64,000 nt of DNA from Phycisphaerae bacterium (GTDB lineage: Bacteria; Planctomycetota; Phycisphaerae; UBA1845; UTPLA1): the NCBI GenBank assembly GCA_035275405.1, contig DATEMU010000015.1:186001-250000 (forward strand). The letters are read 5' to 3'. Positions 26,501 through 34,545 of the stretch are shown one piece after another (position 1 is the stretch's first letter; every line of letters begins with the position of its first letter). Made by a program: the position numbers and the translations under genes. The notes beneath the pieces are model-generated. The model had not been told where the DNA came from. It worked only from the letters and a program-made list of their open reading frames with translations, and ran no database searches.

Positions 26501-26812
26501 CTGGCGGGCTGTGATTTGTTGGAAGTCGGGCCAAACGCTGCCAAACCGGCAGGGGCGATGAGCCGAATCGAGGGCTCGATCCAGGTTTACGCGCCGGTCG
26601 GAACTCTCGTCGACCTCGGAGAGGTGAAACGTTCGGAGCAAGTGAAGCTGGAATCGCTGCGCGCCGCCAAGTCACGCGAGGAGGCCCGCTTAGGGAGCGA
26701 GGACTTTGTGAAACGGGCCGATCCCGCGGTTGTCGAGCAGGCCCGGCAGCGCGTCACCGACCTTGCCGGACAAATTCGCTTGATTGAAAGCCACATAGCG
26801 GAAATCCCTTAG
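23594..26812 (+). CDS. valS: Valyl-tRNA synthetase
   Basis: A class I synthetase of 1072 residues, longer than usual. Signature sites are HLGHAL (HIGH, ~54) in PPNVTGALHLGHALNNTLQD, RKMSKSLGNGVDP (~678), TDHAGIGTQ and DVLDTWFSSALWP, and a C-terminal coiled coil (EQVKLESLRAAKSREEARL). ATG at 23594 is preferred; a GTG at 23585 is in frame. Two insertions account for the length: ~100 residues of lower-GC sequence (~489-594) between IPVWCIEP and QDRDVLDTW, and a short SPSPQPSPEGEGE segment (~828-840) encoded by a palindromic element. Both lie between conserved blocks, so the enzyme is presumably functional. Confidence 0.95.
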   Translation: MGKESKSYEPASVEKRIFARWEESGAFRAVPDDRPREKRFCMVIPPPNVTGALHLGHALNNTLQDILVRRKRMEGFNTFWLVGTDHAGIGTQAMVEKTIRKEEGKSRRDLGREELVRRIWEWKEKFGGRIIEQLRLMGCSCDYSRERFTLDEGCAKAVRETFFKMFRDGLIHRGKRLVNWDTQLQTAVADDEVYHEEVKGHFYHFKYPVKDPKPGEPAHVHVATTRPETMLGDTAVAVHPDPAGALDKAEKELRGRLAECAEKERAGIQAQIDDIGERRRTLLPTLIKLRDMARDGRKVILPLMEREIPLICDEWAQPNLGSGCVKITPAHDANDYDVGRRHDLPMINVMTPDGRVSEQGGAYKGMKFPDVRKKVVEDLEARGLVEKIEDRLIDLAHSDRSNQPIEPYLSDQWFVRMGDLEPEHAARIEGLRHKAPGLAQMAIDAVKRGDVRFYPPRYENSYVDWLSEKRDWCISRQLWWGHRIPVWCIEPSTLVDGTKSPSPSDFVEKLREYFTSLGLSDEVAVQADQQSSNTYVCLRSEKPKEAFDALVTWLFATCDDEFFHQSDGTTYKSAAHERAFNIAMDFLGIADLPEQDRDVLDTWFSSALWPHSTLGWPEPEKYDNLLGNFYPTSVLSTAREIITLWVARMVITGLYNVGDVPFGEVVIHPVIQDGQGRKMSKSLGNGVDPVDIIDEYGADALRFTLAELATETQDIRLPVKPKKLPDGRTINVSEKFEKGRNFCNKLWQAATGFVLPNLAGYATKPLDPKSLGLVDRWILSRMAACEEEMNAALDKYRFSEAVGCVYRFMWDEYCSWYIEMTKPRLGSPSPQPSPEGEGERAVAQQVLVFVLDRLLRMLHPIVPFVTEAIWEELNRAAPFRGLREPKQAESMLVTAAWPMQEPGLRDKTAEKEMQSLQAIIRSLRDIRSDVNDYRGKAKAPSIRSLPSATIRADEVVCQLVDRYREFIRPLAGCDLLEVGPNAAKPAGAMSRIEGSIQVYAPVGTLVDLGEVKRSEQVKLESLRAAKSREEARLGSEDFVKRADPAVVEQARQRVTDLAGQIRLIESHIAEIP
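26075..26110 (+). repeat. REP-like palindrome, family B, inserted in valS
   Basis: CCCTCACCCCAACCCTCTCC and the rest form a half-palindrome whose core CCCTCTCCC (26087-26095) and GGGAGAGGG (26098-26106) pair perfectly across two bases. Read in frame it gives SPSPQPSPEGEGE. The same kind of sequence is widespread between genes in many bacteria (from memory), so its presence inside a synthetase gene is unusual. Confidence 0.8.
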
Positions 26813-26877
26813 GCCCATAGAGGCTCGCCAATGAGACGTCGTTGTCTCGTTGATTCGGCGATTCACATTCGGGCATG

Positions 26878-26906
26878 TTGCAAACTCCGGCGCAGTTGGG
26901 TACGCT
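26878..26906 (+). promoter_or_regulatory. Candidate promoter of the BFN-domain gene
   Basis: TTGCAA (26878-26883) and TACGCT (26901-26906) are separated by 17 bases, each matching 4/6 of consensus. The leader to the ATG at 26934 would be about 20 bases. Confidence 0.4.
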
Positions 26907-26933
26907 CTAGTTCGAACTTGGGCGGAGGCGGTC

Positions 26934-27332
26934 ATGGAAGTGCGGATGGATCTCGCGAGGATCGTGATTCAGGATGCGCACGACCAGCAGATCATTTTTT
27001 TGAGAGAGCGTGGCGGCGAGCGAGAATTTCCCATCGTCATCGGGGACTCAGAGGCGTGCGCGATCGATCGGCGGCTCAAAGGCTACAAGCGACCGCGGCC
27101 GATGACGCACGACTTGATGGCGGACATCATCGAGCGGCTGCACGGCGAGCTGGAAAAAATCGTTATCAACGACTTGAAGGAACATACGTTCTACGCGAAA
27201 CTGGTCATTCGGGCCCAGGGTGAAGTGATCGAGGTGGATAGTCGCCCCTCGGACGCGATTGCGCTGGGCGTGGCGAGCGAGACTCCGATTTTCGTCAACG
27301 AACACGTCCTGCGCGAAGTCGGCCGAGCCTGA
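26934..27332 (+). CDS. Bifunctional nuclease (BFN/DUF151) domain protein
   Basis: A 132-residue single-domain protein. GGAGG (26924-26928) lies five bases before the ATG, which selects MEVRMDLARIVIQ over a start 28 codons upstream. The segments REFPIVIGDSEACAIDRRLK, RPMTHDLMADIIERL and VDSRPSDAIALGVASETPIF are the conserved core of the BFN family (PF02577). The plant founder was reported to have RNase and DNase activity; bacterial members are mostly uncharacterised, and whether this one is a nuclease is unknown. It lies between valS and a GHMP kinase on the same strand, 45 bases before the latter. Confidence 0.88.
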   Translation: MEVRMDLARIVIQDAHDQQIIFLRERGGEREFPIVIGDSEACAIDRRLKGYKRPRPMTHDLMADIIERLHGELEKIVINDLKEHTFYAKLVIRAQGEVIEVDSRPSDAIALGVASETPIFVNEHVLREVGRA

Positions 27333-27376
27333 ATAGGGCCGGCGCTTCAGCGGACGCATCAGAACTGGTCGGTCGC

Positions 27377-28804
27377 ATGGGTCAAACGATGGACGAGGGT
27401 GCGTCGCTGCATCGACTGAGCGAGGCTCTGCGAGCCGCGTTCGCCGCGCACGGTCAGCCGAAGGGCCGCATCGAGATGGCCCAGGCGCCGGGCGCCGTGG
27501 ATGTCATGGGGGGGCTTTGTGAAGACCGGGGGTCGCTGGTCCTGACGACCACGCTGGCCCTGGCGATCCGGGCGGTTGTGTGGGAGTCGGGCGGGTCTGA
27601 GGTTCGCCTCCGGTTGGATTCTCCTGGGAATGGGGATACCGCCAGCGAAATCAAGTTTGGCGTTTCTGCTTTCGCCGCTCCTGATGCGGATTCGGGGAGT
27701 CTCAGCGAGCGTTGCCGGCTTGCCGGAGCAGAGTGGGCGGCTCCGGCCTGCCTGGTGATGCATCGAGCGTTTTCTGAAAAGACCCTCCCCCAACCATCCG
27801 CCGGCCTCACAATTCTGTTGCAATCCGATTTTCCGGCGGACGCCGACCTGGGCCGGCCGTGTGCGACGGCGACGGCTGTGCTCGACGGGCTCTGCAAACT
27901 TTATGGCAAGACCGTTGAGCCTTGGAAGCGGGCGACGATGGCTTCCGAAGCGGCCATGCCGCTCACAGGACTGCGCCGGGTTCGAGCGGCCATGACGGCG
28001 TTTTGCGGAAAGGGAGACGGCGCGCTGATGCAGATGCGCTTCCGTCCCCAACCCGAGTGCGAACCGCTCACCCTTCCCAATGGCGTGACGATGGCGGTCG
28101 TACGAACCCAATTAGACCGGCCGACCAAACGCGAACGTTTGCTGGAAACGAAGTTGTGCGCGGAGATGGGCGAGCGGATGATCCACCAGCTCCGCGCGCG
28201 CGACGGGATGTCTCCGGAGAAGGCCCAGGCGCTCCTGGCGGCGATTTCGCCGGTCGACTATGTTGAGAACTATCGCAACCGCCTGCCATTGAAGATCTCC
28301 GGAAAGGCCTTCACGGCGTCGTTCGGGGACTTTCGCGGGTTGGACGGGGAGGCGAATGGCAAAGCCGTTTACAAGGTACGCTCGCGGCTGGAACACCACA
28401 TCTACGAAAACCAGCGCGTACAGGAATTCGTGTCGTTCATCGCCCTGGCCCGGCGGACCGGGGCAGCCAGTGCGTTGATTGAGGCGGGTGAGCGGATGTA
28501 TGCCTCCCATTGGAGCTACAGCCAGCGCTGTGGAATTGGCGGGGCGGAAGCGGATCGGATTACGCAGTGCGTTCGACGGCGCGGGGCGGAAGCAGGGCTC
28601 TTTGGGGCCAAGGTGACCGGGGGGGGGGCCGGAGGCGAAGTGGTCGTGCTGATGCGCAACGACGAGCGGGCGCGAGCGGCATTGGCCGAGGCGATTCAGG
28701 AAGCGGGAGAGTCCACGAATCGACCGATCGAGATTCACCAGGGGTCGCTGTGCGGGGCCGAGGCCTTCAAGCCGCCGGATTTGGCCGCGATGATGGTGCC
28801 ATAA
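27377..28804 (+). CDS. GHMP-family sugar kinase (galactokinase/arabinokinase-like)
   Basis: A 475-residue GHMP kinase. Motif 1 near residue 37 is APGAVDVMGGLCEDRGSLVL, aligned with the galactokinase APGRVNLIGEHTDY segment but lacking GEHTDY. Motif 3 near residue 410 is FGAKVTGGGAGGEVVVL. The stretch YASHWSYSQRCGIGGAEADR resembles plant L-arabinokinase and galactokinase relatives. The phosphate-binding second motif is less clear (the DLGRPCATATAVLDGL region). Substrate is uncertain: arabinose, galactose or another sugar; the altered motif 1 argues against a standard galactokinase. No leloir-pathway gene is nearby. It starts 45 bases after the BFN gene. Confidence 0.78.
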   Translation: MGQTMDEGASLHRLSEALRAAFAAHGQPKGRIEMAQAPGAVDVMGGLCEDRGSLVLTTTLALAIRAVVWESGGSEVRLRLDSPGNGDTASEIKFGVSAFAAPDADSGSLSERCRLAGAEWAAPACLVMHRAFSEKTLPQPSAGLTILLQSDFPADADLGRPCATATAVLDGLCKLYGKTVEPWKRATMASEAAMPLTGLRRVRAAMTAFCGKGDGALMQMRFRPQPECEPLTLPNGVTMAVVRTQLDRPTKRERLLETKLCAEMGERMIHQLRARDGMSPEKAQALLAAISPVDYVENYRNRLPLKISGKAFTASFGDFRGLDGEANGKAVYKVRSRLEHHIYENQRVQEFVSFIALARRTGAASALIEAGERMYASHWSYSQRCGIGGAEADRITQCVRRRGAEAGLFGAKVTGGGAGGEVVVLMRNDERARAALAEAIQEAGESTNRPIEIHQGSLCGAEAFKPPDLAAMMVP

Positions 28805-28854
28805 CGGGCACTTACGTGGTCGTGGCACGGCGGCGGGCTGAGCCAGCTCTACCT

Positions 28855-29325
28855 CTACGGCATCACGAATTCGTGCTCGGGGTGGCGGATCGTCAAGACC
28901 GGGCAGGGGGACTTGCGGACGATTTTTTCCGCGACGGAGCCGAGCAGGACGTGGCTGAGGCCGCCGCGGCCATGTGTTCCGAGGACGATGAGATCGATTT
29001 CCTTGTCGCGGGCGTAGCGGATGATCTCCAGGAACGGCCGGCCAACGATCATCGTCGAGGATAGAGGTGTCGTGACGCCGGAGAGGTTTTTCTTGACGAA
29101 CTTGTCCAGTTCCGCCTTGGCATCCCTGGCGATGTCGGCGGGCGACGGGCCGATCGGCATGGCGTTGGGGGCCGTAGCCATCCAGTATTGATAGGCCTCG
29201 TCCACGACGTGCAAGACGTGTAGCTCGGCCTTGTACGCCTCCGCAAAGGAGCGCGCGTAGGTCAGGGCGTGGAGGGAGAGTTCGGAGAAGTCCGTGGGAA
29301 ACAGGATTCGGCGGAGCTGAATCAT
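28855..29325 (-). CDS. Universal stress protein, UspA family
   Basis: A 156-residue alpha/beta protein starting MIQLRRILFPTDFSELSLHA; a GAGGTG six bases upstream fixes this start rather than one 16 codons earlier. The C-terminal GTHGRGGLSHVLLGSVAEKI fits the ATP-binding G-x2-G-x9-G(S/T) motif, so it is of the nucleotide-binding class, and CPVLTIR ends the fold. Cytoplasmic, with a general role in stress survival known for the family. It converges with the GHMP kinase gene and stands apart as a single gene. Confidence 0.92.
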   Translation of the reverse strand: MIQLRRILFPTDFSELSLHALTYARSFAEAYKAELHVLHVVDEAYQYWMATAPNAMPIGPSPADIARDAKAELDKFVKKNLSGVTTPLSSTMIVGRPFLEIIRYARDKEIDLIVLGTHGRGGLSHVLLGSVAEKIVRKSPCPVLTIRHPEHEFVMP

Positions 29326-29387
29326 GGCACACCTCGCAGTTGTGAGCGGGCCGTACGAACCGAGCCTCCGCATCTTACCCTACGCGG

Positions 29388-29416
29388 TTCGATGATCGGC
29401 GTAAACCGGCTATACT
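29388..29416 (+). promoter_or_regulatory. Candidate promoter of the lipA-tmk-holB set
   Basis: TATACT (29411-29416, 5/6 to -10) lies 17 bases after TTCGAT (weak -35). The leader to the lipA ATG would be about 50 bases and includes a short C-run/G-run hairpin (CCCC-TTT-GGGG). Confidence 0.4.
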
Positions 29417-29475
29417 GAGCTGTTATCCCCTTTGGGGGGTTTCCAACGGCTCGCAGCCGGGACCACAAGGATTCT

Positions 29476-30396
29476 ATGCAACTTACGGTCGTGCAACCCA
29501 GTTCAGCGCCACGCGAGCGGAGATTGCCCTCCTGGCTGAAGCGGCCGCTGCCGACGGGCGATGTGCTGTTGCAAACGCGGCGGATCGTGGCGGACAGCGG
29601 CGTGGCGACGGTGTGCGAGGAGGCGCGGTGCCCGAATTTGAGCGAATGCTGGTCGCACCGACATGCCACGTTCATGATTCTGGGCGATAAATGTACGCGA
29701 CGGTGCCACTTTTGCGCGGTCGCGACGGCGCGGCCCGACCCACCGAGCGCGACGGAGCCCAAGCGACTGGCCGATGCCGTCGCGAAGCTGGACCTTCGAC
29801 ACGTGGTCATTACGGCGGTCGCGCGGGACGATCTGGCGGACGAAGGGGCGGGGCATTTTGCGGAGTGCGTGCGGGAGATTCGCGGCGCCGTCCCGGACTG
29901 TGCGATCGAAGTACTGCCGGCGGATTTTCACGCGCGGGATGAGCTGCTGGCGACGCTTTGCGAAGCGGGTCCGGACATTTACAACCACAATCAGGAGACG
30001 GTGGAACGGCTGTCGCCTTCCATCCGACCGCAGGCGAAATACCGCCGGACCCTGGACGTGCTGCGCAAGGTTAAATCGATGCGGCCGGAGATTTTCACCA
30101 AGAGCGGGTTGATGGTCGGACTGGGGGAGACGCGGGTGGAGTTGTCGCGGACGATGCGCGACCTGCGCGAGGCGGACGTGGACATTCTGACCGTCGGGCA
30201 GTACTTGCGACCGTCGGAGGACCATGCGCCCGTGGCGCGTTTCTATCCGCCGGAGGAGTTCGACGAGATTGCGGAGGAGGCGCGCGCGTTGGGGTTCCGG
30301 TCGGTGGCGTCGGGACCGTTTGTGCGTTCGAGCTACAACGCGGCGGACGTGTATCAGGCGATCGGCCTGAGGCGGGGGGGCGAGCATGGCGGATAA
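29476..30396 (+). CDS. lipA: Lipoyl synthase
   Basis: A 306-residue radical-SAM enzyme inserting two sulfurs into octanoyl-lipoyl domains. The auxiliary cluster cysteines are C47, C52 and C58 (CEEARCPNLSEC), the radical-SAM triad is C73, C77 and C80 (CTRRCHFC), and a serine ligand is in the C-terminal SGPFVRSSYNA. AAGGA lies six bases before the ATG. It needs the octanoyltransferase LipB, which is not in the window; lpd at 43716-45128 encodes the shared E3 subunit of lipoylated complexes. It overlaps tmk by 11 bases. Confidence 0.96.
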   Translation: MQLTVVQPSSAPRERRLPSWLKRPLPTGDVLLQTRRIVADSGVATVCEEARCPNLSECWSHRHATFMILGDKCTRRCHFCAVATARPDPPSATEPKRLADAVAKLDLRHVVITAVARDDLADEGAGHFAECVREIRGAVPDCAIEVLPADFHARDELLATLCEAGPDIYNHNQETVERLSPSIRPQAKYRRTLDVLRKVKSMRPEIFTKSGLMVGLGETRVELSRTMRDLREADVDILTVGQYLRPSEDHAPVARFYPPEEFDEIAEEARALGFRSVASGPFVRSSYNAADVYQAIGLRRGGEHGG

Positions 30397-31084
30397 GGCG
30401 CTGGTTCGGCTGCGCGGCAAATACATCGTCTTCGACGGCATCGATGGCGCCGGCAAGGGGGCGCAGCTCGCGCGACTCACCCAGCAACTTGCCGATGCCG
30501 GCATCGAGACGATATTGGCGCGCGATCCCGGCGGAACGCCGATCGGCGATCGGATTCGGCACGTGCTATTAGATTTCGACCTGTCGGCGATGGATGTTCG
30601 CTGCGAGGCGTTCTTGTTCATGGCGTCGCGGGCGCAACTGGTCACGCAAGTGATCGGGCCGGCGCTGTCGGCGGGGAAGACGTGCCTGGGCGATCGATTT
30701 GTGTCGGCGACGTGTGCCTATCAGGGCGCGGCGGGGTTTGACCCGCGGAGAGTAGTAGAACTGGCGAAGTTTGCCATCGGGGACCAGTGGCCGCACTTGA
30801 CGATCGTGCTGGATGTCCCGCTGGCGGCGGGGTTGGAGCGGACCAAGCGGCCCGTCAACAACAAGAAAAGCGAGGCGACCGGCGATCGGCACCCAACGCT
30901 CTTTCACGACGTGCATCCGGACGCGATGGAGTCCCGGCCGATGGATTTTCACCAGCGAGTGCGGGAGTTGTTTTTGGAGCTGCCGAAATATTATCCCGCG
31001 CCGGTGGCCATTGTGGACGGCGTGGGCTCGGTCGATGAGGTTCAGGCCCGCGTAATGGAAGCCATCGCGCATGCCGCTCTCTGA
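30386..31084 (+). CDS. tmk: Thymidylate kinase
   Basis: A 232-residue P-loop kinase phosphorylating dTMP to dTDP. The P-loop is GIDGAGKG at residues 18-25, followed by the substrate-binding DPGGTPIGDRIR (from D47) and the CLGDRFVSATCAYQG segment. Length is a little above average. It is between lipA and holB and overlaps both (11 and 14 bases), the tmk-holB pairing being common in bacteria. The lid region TKRPVNNKKSEATGDRHP looks longer than usual. Confidence 0.93.
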   Translation: MADKALVRLRGKYIVFDGIDGAGKGAQLARLTQQLADAGIETILARDPGGTPIGDRIRHVLLDFDLSAMDVRCEAFLFMASRAQLVTQVIGPALSAGKTCLGDRFVSATCAYQGAAGFDPRRVVELAKFAIGDQWPHLTIVLDVPLAAGLERTKRPVNNKKSEATGDRHPTLFHDVHPDAMESRPMDFHQRVRELFLELPKYYPAPVAIVDGVGSVDEVQARVMEAIAHAAL

Positions 31085-32252
31085 CGTACTGCACCAGGAG
31101 TCTGCCCAGAAGCGCCTGCAACGGGCGCTGGCGTCCGGGCGTGTCCCGCACGCGTACCTGTTCAGCGGCCCGCCCGGGGTGGGCAAGGAGATGCTCGCCT
31201 CGCGGTTCGCGGCGCGGCTGCTTTGCGCATCGCCGGTAGAGATTGCTTCGCTAGATGGCGGGGCGGAATCGTGGACGGACGCGTGCGGCGCTTGTACGGA
31301 CTGCACGTTACTTGCCGCCGGCAATCATCCGGACTTTCATCGCATCTACCGGCGGCTCAATCGGTTTCATCCCGATACCAAAGTCCAAAAGCGTAAGGCG
31401 CTTGATCTGAGTGTCGATGTGGTCCGGCATTTCGTCATCAACGAGATCGCCAAACGACCGTCGCGCGGGCGGGCAAAGGTGTTCGTCGTGGTGGAGGCGG
31501 AGCGAATGAGCGCTCAGGCACAGAATGCCCTGCTCAAGACGCTGGAAGAACCGCCCGGTCCCGGATATCTCATCCTTCTGGCGGCCTCTCCTGACGCCCT
31601 CCTGCCGACAACTCGGTCACGTTGCCAGCACATTTCGTTCCGGGGATTGCCACTCGACTTCGTGGTGGCGCAGGTTCTTGAGCGACATGGCGCGAGCCCG
31701 GAAGCGGCGCGATTTCTGGCGGAACTGTGTCAGGGAAGCCTGGGGCCGGCGGGTCGCTACGTTGAAGCCAAGGTGTTCGAGCGGGTCCCACCGGTCCTCG
31801 AGGCGATCGGCTCGGCCGCACGTGATCCCCTGGGCTGCGGCAAGGCGCTGGCGGAGTTGGCGAAGGGGTTGAGCGAGGACCTCGAAGAGCGCACCGTCGT
31901 GGAGACGGTGGAGGAGGATGTCGAAGAGGAGGACGAGGAAGAAGTGATGGTGGACGCGGACGCCAACGTCGCGCGGCAGGCGCGACTTCTGGTCATCGCG
32001 ATGACGGCGACGATACTCCGCGACATTCAGCGCGTCGCGGTCGGATACGAGCCGGCGGCGCTCCCGGACGAGGGGGTCATCCGCGAATTGGCCGCGGGAG
32101 TCGACCCACGCTCGATGATTGCAGCGATCCGGGCCGCGGGAACGGCGGAGTACCAAATTGGGCGCAACGCGCATACCGGGCTGGTGTTTGATTCGCTGGG
32201 CATTGCGCTGGGCAATGGGCTGAAGCGAATGGCCGTCGCCTCGAGAGCCTGA
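31071..32252 (+). CDS. holB: DNA polymerase III delta' subunit
   Basis: A 393-residue clamp-loader AAA+ protein. Walker A is GPPGVGKE (33-40); the zinc module uses C52 plus C72, C75 and C78 in ACGACTDC; FVVVEAERMSAQAQNALLKTLEEPP is the sensor/SRC-adjacent block, although the usual SRC arginine appears as TRSRCQH. A strongly acidic stretch (~280-300: EEDVEEEDEEEV) interrupts the C-terminal part and is not usual. It overlaps tmk by 14 bases. Works with DnaX and HolA at the replication fork. Confidence 0.88.
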   Translation: MPLSDVLHQESAQKRLQRALASGRVPHAYLFSGPPGVGKEMLASRFAARLLCASPVEIASLDGGAESWTDACGACTDCTLLAAGNHPDFHRIYRRLNRFHPDTKVQKRKALDLSVDVVRHFVINEIAKRPSRGRAKVFVVVEAERMSAQAQNALLKTLEEPPGPGYLILLAASPDALLPTTRSRCQHISFRGLPLDFVVAQVLERHGASPEAARFLAELCQGSLGPAGRYVEAKVFERVPPVLEAIGSAARDPLGCGKALAELAKGLSEDLEERTVVETVEEDVEEEDEEEVMVDADANVARQARLLVIAMTATILRDIQRVAVGYEPAALPDEGVIRELAAGVDPRSMIAAIRAAGTAEYQIGRNAHTGLVFDSLGIALGNGLKRMAVASRA

Positions 32253-32363
32253 GCACGTCTCGCTTTAGCGGGCGTCGGCACGGCGGGTTTCGAATCCTCG
32301 TTCGATTTACGATTATGTCCGTTTCGCAAACTCGGTCCGTCCGATGGCCGATACGACTGTAAC

Positions 32364-33920
32364 ATGGATGAAGTCAGCCGAAATCGCCTCCGCGGTTGGA
32401 CACCCGCGCTGTCGTGCTTTCTGATCCTCTGGGTCACCCTGTTGGCCCTTGGTTTTGAGCGATTGCTCCGCGATCCGGGGACGTTCTGGCATACGGTCGT
32501 CGGCGAACGGATTCTCGAGCGCCATAGGCTGATCACGACGGATCCGTTCAGCTTTACTTTTGAAGGGCGGCCGTGGATCGCCCAGCAGTGGTTGGGCGAG
32601 TGTGTGATGGCGGTAGTCCATCGCGCGGCGGGGCTGGACGGGCTCCTGCTCGTCGGGGCTATGCTGATCGCCGCGACGTTTGCCTGGCTCTACGGTCGCC
32701 TGCGCCGCGGGGGGTTTCGTGCGCCCGCGGCTGCGTTGCTTCTGGCCCTGTTCCTGGCGGGCTGCAGCTATCACTTTCATGTGCGACCGCATCTAGTGAC
32801 CATCGCACTGACAGCGTGGACGCTGGGGCTGCTGGTGGACATCGAGTCGGGGGGGCGCTCCGCGCGATGGTTGTATGCATTGCCGCCAATCATGGTTTTG
32901 TGGACGAACGTACACGGCGGGGCTTTGGCGGGCGTTCTCACGACGATCGTCGTGTTGACGGCGTGGGCTATCTTGTCGCTACGAAGTCAGGCCAAGGACA
33001 AAGTCGGCGCAACAGGAATCAGACCGGCGGTCTGTGTGGTCATTGCCGCGCTTTGCGGGGCTTCCATACTTGTCAATCCGTACGGCGTCGAGATGGTCCG
33101 GGTTTGGACTGCGCTGAGCACATCGAAAGTCCTGCCGACAATCATCAGCGAACACGGTCGCGTTGCTCTCGGGAGTCCGGAGAGTCTGATTCTCGGGGCG
33201 CTGGCGGGCATCTATCTGGCGATGCTATTGGGCTGCAACCGCTCGGACGTCCGGGTGACTTGGCTGGTTCCGCTCCTTTGGCTGCCGTTGGCGTTTCTGC
33301 GAGTGCGGCATGGCCCGCTTTTTGTCGTGACCGCAGCGGTGGTGATTGCGGAAATGGCGCCGGTTTGCCGTTGGATGCAGCGGCCGACGCTGAGGCGGCG
33401 GTTTCTTGGCGAGGCGCTTGCTACGCGTCGCGCATCGTGGCCGTGTGTTGTCGTTTGCGGGCTGCCCATTGTCGCCAGTCTCCTGATCCAAATGGCCGGG
33501 TGGCGGATCCCTTTGATCGGGGCGGGCTGGGCGCGGCTCGATGCGGACTACTGGCCGATCGCGGCGACGCGGGCGGCCAAAGTCTATCTACGTGACCGAG
33601 GGACTGAAGCGCGGATTTTCAACGATATGCTATTCGCGGGCTACCTTATCTACCAGCGGGTTCCCGCGAAGGTGTACATCGACGATCGGTGCGAGTTGTA
33701 CGGCGACGAATTCCTCCTGCACTTCGTGGACCTTCTAAGAAACCCTTCCAAGATCGAAGGGGAGGCGCCGGCGCGCAAGATCGACCTGGCCATGGTCAGA
33801 ACGGGTTCGCGTATGGCCCAATATCTGACCACGAGCGAGGCTTGGACTGTGCTGCATTGTGACGAGACGGCAACTCTTTTTTTGAGGGCGCCGGCCGCGG
33901 CCGGCTCTCCCGCCCCGTAA
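32364..33920 (+). CDS. Polytopic membrane protein, GT-C-like
   Basis: A 518-residue protein with about ten hydrophobic segments. After the first one it has DPGTFWHTVVGERILE, TDPFSFTFEGRPWIAQQWLG, RPHLVTIAL and LWTNVHGG, a pattern seen in a broadly distributed family of membrane proteins resembling GT-C glycosyltransferases (from memory). The C-terminal soluble part contains FNDMLFAGYLIYQ and YIDDRCELYGDEF. If it is a GT-C enzyme it would use a lipid-linked sugar donor, but no catalytic residue can be assigned with confidence. It lies 111 bases after holB and ends before a nested terminator hairpin. Confidence 0.7.
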   Translation: MDEVSRNRLRGWTPALSCFLILWVTLLALGFERLLRDPGTFWHTVVGERILERHRLITTDPFSFTFEGRPWIAQQWLGECVMAVVHRAAGLDGLLLVGAMLIAATFAWLYGRLRRGGFRAPAAALLLALFLAGCSYHFHVRPHLVTIALTAWTLGLLVDIESGGRSARWLYALPPIMVLWTNVHGGALAGVLTTIVVLTAWAILSLRSQAKDKVGATGIRPAVCVVIAALCGASILVNPYGVEMVRVWTALSTSKVLPTIISEHGRVALGSPESLILGALAGIYLAMLLGCNRSDVRVTWLVPLLWLPLAFLRVRHGPLFVVTAAVVIAEMAPVCRWMQRPTLRRRFLGEALATRRASWPCVVVCGLPIVASLLIQMAGWRIPLIGAGWARLDADYWPIAATRAAKVYLRDRGTEARIFNDMLFAGYLIYQRVPAKVYIDDRCELYGDEFLLHFVDLLRNPSKIEGEAPARKIDLAMVRTGSRMAQYLTTSEAWTVLHCDETATLFLRAPAAAGSPAP

Positions 33921-33962
33921 ATGTTGCCGAAGACCCTTCATTTCAAATCGGCCTTGAACCAA

Positions 33963-34030
33963 GGCCCGCCGATTGCTGGTGGAGGAACCTGCGCGGGCAA
34001 CGCGCAAGACCGGCGGGCCGTTTCTTGTTT
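33963..34030 (+). terminator. Nested-hairpin terminator after the GT-C-like gene
   Basis: GGCCCGCCG (33963-33971) pairs with CGGCGGGCC (34011-34019). Within the loop GCGCG (33991-33995) pairs with CGCGC (34001-34005). The outer stem is followed by GTTTCTTGTTT. The long loop is atypical, but the T-rich tail and position 40 bases after the stop codon support termination. Confidence 0.65.
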
Positions 34031-34192
34031 CGTCGCCACGAGCGCGTGGAGGCGACCCTAAAGGGCGCCCTGAAAGCGGGTCGATACGACAGACGCCGAA
34101 GTTCGCGGACGGTCCCTCGGCCGCGGGTTTCACAAAAATCATCGCCTGGGAAACAGTCCATGCACGCATCCGGGACGCTGGAGTATGAAGTG

Positions 34193-34357
34193 ATGTCGAA
34201 ACAGGAGTTGATCGGCCGGATCCGCGAAGTAAACCGCTCCGCACGTCCGGAATTTCTCATCGCCTTCACCGAAAGTGAGTTAGCGGATTATTTGCAGCGC
34301 CTGAACGGGGCCGAACTCGCGGGCGAAATCCCCGAACAACCCCTCCTTTTCGAATAA
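34193..34357 (+). CDS. Small conserved protein, unknown function
   Basis: A 54-residue protein beginning MSKQELIGRIREVNRSARPE and ending with an acidic tail (EIPEQPLLFE). It is predicted to be two helices around FTESELADYLQRL. The pattern 'ELxxRIxEVNxxAxPEFLxxFxExxLxxYL' looks like a small family met in planctomycetes (recollection, uncertain). GGAG lies nine bases upstream; an in-frame ATG at 34160 is an alternative start. It follows the nested terminator and precedes a large lipoprotein gene. Confidence 0.5.
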   Translation: MSKQELIGRIREVNRSARPEFLIAFTESELADYLQRLNGAELAGEIPEQPLLFE

Positions 34358-34545
34358 GCCCGGCCGATCCATTTGAACGGCGTCTGATGGTCCGCATACC
34401 GTGCCGGTTGGCGGACCCTCGCGTTTGCCATTGGGCGATACTCGGTCTACCATTAAGGGTAAGCGAAGGGGGACAGGCCGGTTTGGCGGCATTGTCAATC
34501 AATTCAACGTTTCAGGGTGATCGCGGAGTTTGAGGGGCGTCTACC

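Noticed and set aside
27377-28804. Assigning galK to the GHMP kinase
   Set aside because: The galactokinase GEHTDY segment is absent (GGLCED instead) and no galactose-pathway gene is nearby.
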